This document shows positions 58,981-64,000 of a stretch of 64,000 nucleotides of DNA, one piece after another; position 1 is the first letter of the stretch; every line of letters starts with the position of its first letter. Source of the stretch: Sinomonas humi (GTDB taxonomy: Bacteria > Actinomycetota > Actinomycetes > Actinomycetales > Micrococcaceae). The stretch spans positions 19,397 to 83,396 of the forward strand of contig NZ_JTDL01000002.1 of the NCBI RefSeq assembly GCF_000802235.1, written 5' to 3'. The notes beneath the pieces were generated by a model. That model did not search any database and was not told the DNA's origin. It saw only the letters and a program-made list of their open reading frames with translations. The position numbers were made by a program, and so were the translations under genes.

Positions 58981-61010
58981 GCATTCACCTTTCCGAAGAT
59001 GTCGAGCACCTCGTCGACGGTCTCTGCCTTCTCCAGACGGGCCACCTGCTCGCGATCACCGAAGACCTTCGCGATCTTCGCGAGGATCCCGAGGTGCTCC
59101 TTGTCCTTCCCTGCGATGCCGACGACGAAGGTCACGGGCTTGCCCTGCCAGTCGATCGGCTGGTCGTAGCGGACGAACGTCACCGCGGAGGACATGATGT
59201 GGCCCTTGGCCTCGTTCGTGCCGTGCGGAATGGCGAGGCCGTTGCCCATGAACGTCGAGACGGAGCGTTCGCGCTCGTGCATCGAGGCGATGTACTCGTC
59301 GTCGACCGCGCCCGCGGTCTTGAGCAGGCGCCCGGCCTCCTCGATGGCCCCGGCCATGTCGACGCTCGCCCCGGCGAGGACGATCGACTCCGGCCGAAGG
59401 ACATGCTTGGTCTCGGCATGAGCGTGGGGCACCGAGACGTGGGAGGCGGCTGCCTCCTGTTCCGAGGCAGGCTCTGTCTTGCCCGCGACCCCTTCAAACG
59501 GCACGGGCTCGGTCGCGGACTGCTCATCCAGCAGGGCGACGATCTCGTCGTACTTCGGGCTGCCCATGAAGTTGTCGACGGTCACGAGCTGGGCGCTCGG
59601 CGTCTTCTCCTCGGCCCTGAGGGCGAGGTCCTGGTGGACCACCACCATGTCGTAGGTGTCCGTGAGGTTTGCGATCGACTGGTTGGTGACTTTGACGTCT
59701 TTGTGGCCGGCCGCTTTGATCTTGTTGCGCAGCACCGAGGCGCCCATCGCGCTCGAGCCCATGCCGGCGTCGCACGCGAAGACGATGTTCTTGATCTCGG
59801 TGCCCGTGAGGGTCGCCGTCCCGCCGGCGCCTGCCGCACCACGGCCGAGGACCGTCGACGCCATCGACTTGCGGCCCTTCATGCTCTCCATGCTCGCGGT
59901 GGCCGACGCCAGATCGCCCGTCTCCTCCTTGTTCTTGGACGCCCTCAGGATGATCGAGGCGATGGCGAACGAGACCGCACACGCGAGGATCACCGAGAGG
60001 ATCACCCCGAAGTAGCTGTCCCTCGCCGTCTGAGCGAGAACCGCGATGATCGAGCCAGGGGCGGCCGGGGCGACGAGGCCGGCGTGCGTGATAGCGAGGG
60101 TCGCGATGCCCGTCATGCCGCCGCCGATGGTGGCGAGGATGAGCAGCGGCCGCATGAGGATGTACGGGAAGTAGATCTCGTGGATGCCGCCGATGAACTG
60201 GATGAGCGCGGCACCCGGAGCCGAGGCCTTCGCGGCACCCTTGCCGAAGAACATGTAGGCAAGAAGGACACCGAGGCCGGGGCCGGGGTTTGCCTCGAGC
60301 AGGAAGAGGATCGACTTGCCCTGCGATGCGGACTGCTGGATCCCGAGCGGCGTGAGAACGCCGTGGTTGACAGCGTTGTTGAGGAAGAGGACCTTCGCCG
60401 GCTCGATGAAGATGGACGTGAGCGGGAGGATCCCGTTGCTCACCATGAACTGGACGGCGTTGCCGGCCACAGTGGTGAGGCTCGTGACCACCGGATCGAT
60501 GGCGTAGAAGCCGACCAAGGCGAGGATCGCGCCCCAGATGCCCGCGGAGAAGTTGTTGACGAGCATCTCGAAGCCGGGGCGGATCTTCCCGTCCCAGATC
60601 GCGTCGAGCTTCTTCATGGTCCATCCACCGAGGGGGCCCATGATCATGGCGCCGATGAACATCGGGATGTTCGCGCCGACGACGACGCCCATCGTGCCGA
60701 TGGCGCCGACGACGCCGCCGCGCACGTCGTACACCATCTTGCCGCCCGTGTACGCGATGAGCAGCGGCAGGAGGAACGTGATCATCGGGCTCACGAGCCC
60801 CGTCCACGGCTGGCCGGTGGCCGGATTCGTGCCGAAGCCGCCGAGCTGGCCAACCGGGAGCCAGCCTGTCTGAATGAAGAGGGCCGTGATGAGGCCCCAG
60901 GCGATGAAGGCCCCAATGTTCGGCATGATCATGCCGGAGAGGAAGGTGCCGAATTTCTGCACCCCAGCCCGCGCGGCATGGCCCCGAGAGGGTGCTGCGA
61001 TGGTCGACAT
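58977..61010 (-). CDS. mtlA: Mannitol-specific PTS enzyme IICBA
   Basis: Imports and phosphorylates mannitol; 677 residues with all three domains in one chain. IIC covers about 15-360 with around eight membrane segments and IGGIHEIYFPYILM (the GI(X)E-type motif) near 278. IIB is near 405-500 with phospho-Cys in IVFACDAGMGSSAMG. IIA is near 535-677 with phospho-His in GNGLAIPHGTNEA. ATG 61010 has AGGGA at 4-5 bases; the longer frame invades the TetR gene. It is read with mtlD, 17 bp downstream of the TetR gene. Confidence 0.95.
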   Translation of the reverse strand: MSTIAAPSRGHAARAGVQKFGTFLSGMIMPNIGAFIAWGLITALFIQTGWLPVGQLGGFGTNPATGQPWTGLVSPMITFLLPLLIAYTGGKMVYDVRGGVVGAIGTMGVVVGANIPMFIGAMIMGPLGGWTMKKLDAIWDGKIRPGFEMLVNNFSAGIWGAILALVGFYAIDPVVTSLTTVAGNAVQFMVSNGILPLTSIFIEPAKVLFLNNAVNHGVLTPLGIQQSASQGKSILFLLEANPGPGLGVLLAYMFFGKGAAKASAPGAALIQFIGGIHEIYFPYILMRPLLILATIGGGMTGIATLAITHAGLVAPAAPGSIIAVLAQTARDSYFGVILSVILACAVSFAIASIILRASKNKEETGDLASATASMESMKGRKSMASTVLGRGAAGAGGTATLTGTEIKNIVFACDAGMGSSAMGASVLRNKIKAAGHKDVKVTNQSIANLTDTYDMVVVHQDLALRAEEKTPSAQLVTVDNFMGSPKYDEIVALLDEQSATEPVPFEGVAGKTEPASEQEAAASHVSVPHAHAETKHVLRPESIVLAGASVDMAGAIEEAGRLLKTAGAVDDEYIASMHERERSVSTFMGNGLAIPHGTNEAKGHIMSSAVTFVRYDQPIDWQGKPVTFVVGIAGKDKEHLGILAKIAKVFGDREQVARLEKAETVDEVLDIFGKVNA

Positions 61011-61027
61011 GGTTCCCTGCTTTCGTT

Positions 61028-61888
61028 TCAGGAGGCAGCCCGCGGGCCGCCGGGGGTAGTTGGAGGTTGGTCGTTCCCCGGGTTCCTGCCGTTCTCCGGT
61101 GCGTTGGAGAGCCGGTGGAGCCATTCGAGGAAGAGCCGCATCTCGGTCCCGGAGAGCTGCTCCGGATACGAGGACTCGAGCGTGGCATTGAGGGCGATCG
61201 CAGCCGCAACATACGACGGCTGGCCCCCAACGATGGCTCCCCGCTCGGGCTCGTCGACAAACGACGGGTCCGAGACGACGGAGCGGAGGACGGCGTCACG
61301 CGTCTGCGCCGAGAGCGGCAGGACTGCGATGTCGCCTCCAGTGAGAGGTTCGTCTTGTTCGTCCGCCAACAGCATGAGAGTGACTCCGATGTTGGCGGCC
61401 AGGACCGCCCGCGCCGCCTGGGCTGGCGGAACAGCGAGCTGACCTGCACTTGCCGCACGCCCCAGTTCTCGTTCGAGGAGGTGCTCGGCCTCCTCTACGA
61501 GGACTGGGCGCCGGCCAGGTCCCGTGTTTCCGAACATGAGGGTGTACAGCTGGGCATGGGACAGCCCGAAGTGAACGTGGATGTCCCACAGTCGCTGGAC
61601 ATCGAGGATCGGACTCGCCGAACGCTCGATGGTTCCCTCACGCTGGACGAACTCCTCGAAGCCTCTGGCCACGACGGCTTCCATGAGCCCGTCCTTGTCC
61701 CCGAAGTGGTGGTACAGCGTAGGCGCTGTCACCCCAGCGAGATCCGTGATTTGGCGGGTAGACACCGGCTTGCCGTTCGAGGCGGCAAGCAGTTCCATGG
61801 CGGCCGAGATGAGCCGCTCACGGGGGGAAGCCTTCGTGGGCTCTCCGTCTTGGGCATCGCCGGCGACGCCCACCTCCGTGTCACGCAT
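61028..61888 (-). CDS. TetR-family regulator of the mannitol/general PTS genes
   Basis: 286 residues, long for TetR. The HTH is at about 25-70 (SPRERLISAAMELLAASNGKPVSTRQITDLAGVTAPTLYHHFGDKDGLMEAV). The C-terminal domain (LWDIHVHFGLSHAQLYTLMFG, then ARAVLAANIGVTLMLL) is typical of ligand-binding TetR proteins. The extreme C-terminus (NAPENGRNPGNDQPPTTPGG) is disordered. It is upstream of mtlA and divergent to ptsI. Two identical 15-bp operators lie in the 176-bp gap, one over its own promoter. Mannitol operons are usually run by MtlR/DeoR-type proteins, so a TetR regulator is notable. ATG 61888 follows TACGCT by seven bases (leaderless). Confidence 0.83.
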   Translation of the reverse strand: MRDTEVGVAGDAQDGEPTKASPRERLISAAMELLAASNGKPVSTRQITDLAGVTAPTLYHHFGDKDGLMEAVVARGFEEFVQREGTIERSASPILDVQRLWDIHVHFGLSHAQLYTLMFGNTGPGRRPVLVEEAEHLLERELGRAASAGQLAVPPAQAARAVLAANIGVTLMLLADEQDEPLTGGDIAVLPLSAQTRDAVLRSVVSDPSFVDEPERGAIVGGQPSYVAAAIALNATLESSYPEQLSGTEMRLFLEWLHRLSNAPENGRNPGNDQPPTTPGGPRAAS

Positions 61889-61895
61889 GGCCGCT

Positions 61896-61924
61896 AGCGT
61901 AACCGATATAGCAACGCTATACAA
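61896..61924 (-). promoter_or_regulatory. Autoregulated TetR-mtl promoter with operator
   Basis: On the minus strand: -35 TTGTAT (61924-61919), 17-bp spacer, -10 TACGCT (61901-61896), then the start codon after seven bases. TATAGC-N3-GCTATA (61907-61921) overlaps the -35 and spacer. Confidence 0.72.
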
Positions 61925-61983
61925 GAGACGAGAGTGAACTGCATCACAGCCACTGCTCCTGTGGTGAGAATCACGAAACCCGC

Positions 61984-62012
61984 TTGTATAGCAACGCTAT
62001 AGCGACTAACGT
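61984..62012 (+). promoter_or_regulatory. ptsI promoter with the same operator
   Basis: -35 TTGTAT (61984-61989), 17-bp spacer, -10 TAACGT (62007-62012). The operator TATAGC-AAC-GCTATA (61987-62001) is identical to the one in front of the TetR gene, 80 bp away, and sits in the same relation to the promoter. Confidence 0.72.
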
Positions 62013-62064
62013 AGCGCGGAGCTAAATCGCCGAGGGGCCGCGCGCCCGGACCGAGAGGATCCCA

Positions 62065-63774
62065 ATGAGCCAGCAGTTTGAGGGTGTGGGTGTGACGCCG
62101 GGGCGTGTGGTGGGGCCGGTGCGGCAGATGCCGGCCCCGGTGCGGGAGCCCGCGGCCGGGCCGGTGGCGGGGTTGGACCCGGAGGCCGGGGCGGAGCGGA
62201 TCCGGGCGGCGTCCAAGGCGGTCCAGGCCGGGCTGAAGGCCCGCGCCGCCGCCGCCGCGGGGGACGCCAAGGGCGTCCTGGAGGCCACCGCTCTGATGGC
62301 CGCGGACCCGATGCTGGTCAAGGGCGCCGTGAAGCTGCTGGACCCCCAGGCCCCGGGCGGGCCCCGCTCGCCCGAGCGGGCGGTGTGGGAGTCCGGGGAC
62401 GCGGTCGCGCAGAAGCTGCGCTCCCTCGGCGGGTACATGGCCGAGCGCGCCGCGGACGTGCTGGACGTCCGGGCCCGGATCGTGGCCGAGCTCACCGGCG
62501 CCCCGGCCCCGGGCATCCCGGACTCCCCGGCCCCGTTCGTCCTGGCCGCCGAGGACCTCGCCCCCGCCGACACCGCGACCCTGGACCCCGCCCGGGTCCT
62601 GGCCCTGGTCACCTCCGGCGGCGGGCCCCAGTCCCACACCGCGATCCTGGCCCGGGCCCTGGGCCTGCCCGCCGTCGTCGCCGCCCCCGGGGTCGACGCG
62701 ATCCCGGACGGGACCGAGGTCTACGTCGACGGCGCCGCCGGGCGCGTCCTGGCCTCCCCCGGAGACCCCGAGCGGGCCGCCGCCGCGGCCTGGACCGCCG
62801 CCGCCTCCGCCCTGGCCGGCTTCGACGGCACCGGCCGCCTGGCCGACGGGCACCGGATCCCCCTGCTGGCCAACGTCGCCACCGGAGCCGACGCCGCCGC
62901 CGCGGCCGCCGCCAACGCCGAGGGCGTGGGACTGCTGCGCACCGAGTTCGCCTTCCTCGACCGCCCCGCCGAGCCCACCCACGACGAGCAGGTCGCCGCC
63001 TACGGGGCCGTGTTCGAGCACTTCCCCGGCCGGAAGGTCGTCATCCGCACCCTCGACGCCGGCGCCGACAAGCCCCTGCCCTTCCTGACCGACACCGCCG
63101 AGCCCAACCCCGCCCTCGGCGTGCGCGGCTACCGCACCGACACCGCCACCCCCGGGGTCCTGGCCCGCCAGCTCGCCGCCATCGCCGACGCCGCCGCCGC
63201 CCACACCGCCGAAGTCTGGGTCATGGCCCCCATGGTCTCCACCCCCGAAGAAGCCGCCCGCTTCGCCCGCATGGCCCACGACGCCGGCCTGCCCACCGCC
63301 GGGGTCATGGTCGAAGTCCCCTCAGCGGCCCTGACCGCAGCCCACATCCTCGCCCACGCCGACTTCGCCTCCCTCGGCACCAACGACCTCACCCAATACA
63401 CCATGGCCGCCGACCGCCTCCTCGGCCCCCTCGCCGCCCTGAACGACCCCTGGCAGCCCGCCGTCCTGCACCTGGTCAAGGCCACCGCCGACGGCGCCGC
63501 CCACGCCGCCACCGCCACCGGCACCCCCAAACCCGTCGGAGTCTGCGGAGAAGCCGCCGCCGACCCCGCCCTCGCCGTCGTCCTGACCGGCCTCGGCGCC
63601 ACCACCCTGTCCATGACCCCCCGCGCGATCCCCGCCGTCGCCCACGTCCTGGCCACCGTCACCCTCGAAACCGCCCAGCACCTCGCCGCCGCAGCACTGG
63701 CCGCCCCCACCGCCCACCAGGCCCGCGAGACCGTCCGCGCCGCCCTGCCCGTCCTGGACCAGCTCGGCCTCTGA
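62065..63774 (+). CDS. ptsI: PTS enzyme I (phosphoenolpyruvate-protein phosphotransferase)
   Basis: Transfers phosphate from PEP to HPr, the first step of all PTS sugar uptake; 569 residues. The phospho-His is in SGGGPQSHTAILARALGLPAVV (His near 191). The PEP-binding barrel has GVGLLRTEFAFLDRP near 291, VIRTLDAGADKPLPFL near 330, GVRGYRTDT near 353, MVEVPSAALTA near 415, LGTNDLTQYTMAADR near 440 and GVCGEAAADP near 495. GC and third-position C/G use are visibly higher than in neighbouring genes (Ala almost always GCC, Thr ACC). This may reflect high expression or transfer. It is followed 28 bp later by ptsH. Confidence 0.96.
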   Translation: MSQQFEGVGVTPGRVVGPVRQMPAPVREPAAGPVAGLDPEAGAERIRAASKAVQAGLKARAAAAAGDAKGVLEATALMAADPMLVKGAVKLLDPQAPGGPRSPERAVWESGDAVAQKLRSLGGYMAERAADVLDVRARIVAELTGAPAPGIPDSPAPFVLAAEDLAPADTATLDPARVLALVTSGGGPQSHTAILARALGLPAVVAAPGVDAIPDGTEVYVDGAAGRVLASPGDPERAAAAAWTAAASALAGFDGTGRLADGHRIPLLANVATGADAAAAAAANAEGVGLLRTEFAFLDRPAEPTHDEQVAAYGAVFEHFPGRKVVIRTLDAGADKPLPFLTDTAEPNPALGVRGYRTDTATPGVLARQLAAIADAAAAHTAEVWVMAPMVSTPEEAARFARMAHDAGLPTAGVMVEVPSAALTAAHILAHADFASLGTNDLTQYTMAADRLLGPLAALNDPWQPAVLHLVKATADGAAHAATATGTPKPVGVCGEAAADPALAVVLTGLGATTLSMTPRAIPAVAHVLATVTLETAQHLAAAALAAPTAHQARETVRAALPVLDQLGL

Positions 63775-63802
63775 CCCCCACCAACCGGAAGGAAGAACCC
63801 AC

Positions 63803-64000
63803 ATGCCAGAACGCACCGCCACCATCGGCTCCCGCGTCGGACTCCACGCCCGCCCCGCCGCGATCTTCGCCGAAGCCGCCGCCGAGACCGGCATCGAGGT
63901 CACCATCGCCAAAGAAGGCGACCCCGAAGACGAAGCCCTCGACGCCTCCAGCATCCTCTCCCTCATGTCCCTCGGCGCCGAACACGGCCAGAAAGTCACC
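63803..64000 (+). CDS. ptsH: PTS phosphocarrier HPr, N-terminal part (runs off right edge)
   Basis: Small cytoplasmic phosphocarrier between enzyme I and the sugar-specific EII proteins. 66 residues are visible of an expected 85-90. The phospho-His is His 15 in SRVGLHARPAAIFAEAA. The region where Gram-positive HPr carries a regulatory Ser reads DASSILSLMSLGAEHG near 48-63. GGAAGGAAG lies 7-15 bases before ATG 63803. Composition matches ptsI, and the two form an operon. An HprK-like protein is encoded at 42.7 kb, but nothing links it to this HPr. Confidence 0.93.
   Translation, partial: MPERTATIGSRVGLHARPAAIFAEAAAETGIEVTIAKEGDPEDEALDASSILSLMSLGAEHGQKVT

Noticed and set aside
59094..61442. 782-codon ORF opposite mtlA
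   Set aside because: Arg/Asp/Glu-rich antisense shadow produced by high third-position GC; mtlA is certain.
61894..63279. 461-codon glycine-rich ORF antisense to ptsI
   Set aside because: It is the complement of the GCC/GGC-rich ptsI frame, with no ribosome site, domain or homologous pattern. ptsI has clear catalytic motifs.

Overview
This 64 kb window is high-GC DNA (roughly 68-70% by eye) from an actinobacterium. A member of the Micrococcaceae (Arthrobacter/Sinomonas-like) fits best. The evidence is the gene families: a split menaquinone pathway with menJ, the PaaABCDE epoxidase, an Lrp-controlled branched-chain keto acid dehydrogenase, a DUF222-HNH protein, LCP and PhoX families. Operons are tightly packed with ATGA/GTGA/TGATG overlaps, and several starts look leaderless. 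This is mostly ordinary chromosomal core and metabolic DNA. There is no prophage, integrase, transposase, tRNA, rRNA or CRISPR array.

Layout. 1-2.3 kb: siroheme nitrite/sulfite reductase (cut by the left edge), its siroheme chelatase and a SUKH protein. 2.3-3.7 kb: a gene-free locus with an 18-bp palindrome, a strong hairpin and three families of direct repeats. 3.7-10.2 kb: ubiE-menJ-polyprenyl synthase operon, idonate-type dehydrogenase, GntR regulator and isochorismate synthase. 10.3-13.1 kb: polar amino-acid ABC operon. 13.4-24.2 kb: menD-DUF488, family-5 uracil-DNA glycosylase, a frameshifted phoX, a GH63-like glycosidase, menC-M50 peptidase and a PAP2 phosphatase. 24.4-31.2 kb: ParA/MinD-like ATPase, metallo-beta-lactamase-fold hydrolase, and bkdABC with its divergent Lrp regulator. 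31.4-39.5 kb: SOS-type DUF222-HNH gene, glutamate decarboxylase, and phenylacetate genes paaABCDE plus a paaG-like hydratase. 39.6-45.3 kb: a small surface/phosphotransfer island (signal peptidase, tyrosine phosphatase, BY-kinase, HPr-kinase-like protein, PqqD-like protein, LCP protein). 45.4-53 kb: oligopeptidase B, pta-ackA, TetR and an MFS pump. 53-57.5 kb: paaI-paaK-paaR and a secreted phosphoesterase. 57.5-64 kb: a candidate small RNA, mannitol PTS (mtlA-mtlD), a TetR regulator and ptsI-ptsH (ptsH cut by the right edge).

How the parts connect. Six menaquinone genes are spread over four loci. The two phenylacetate loci, 13.5 kb apart, share a GAAC-N2-TCGGTAA element, so the TetR protein encoded at the second probably controls both. 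Two phosphatase genes (phoX and the 55.8 kb phosphoesterase) each have 11-bp-periodic TGAA repeats resembling PHO boxes. Near-identical TTGTAT / TATAGC-N3-GCTATA promoter-operators flank the mtl/TetR/pts divergence.

The most unusual pattern is structural. At seven gene ends the last few codons and/or the stop codon lie in a short (15-31 bp) tandem array extending into the downstream, usually tail-to-tail, spacer. In one case the repeat is an exact in-frame iteration of four codons plus stop. Five unrelated genes also carry in-frame 15-36 bp minisatellites, and the 2.3-3.7 kb convergent spacer is almost entirely repeats. Together these suggest a genome prone to tandem duplication at convergent junctions and in linkers.
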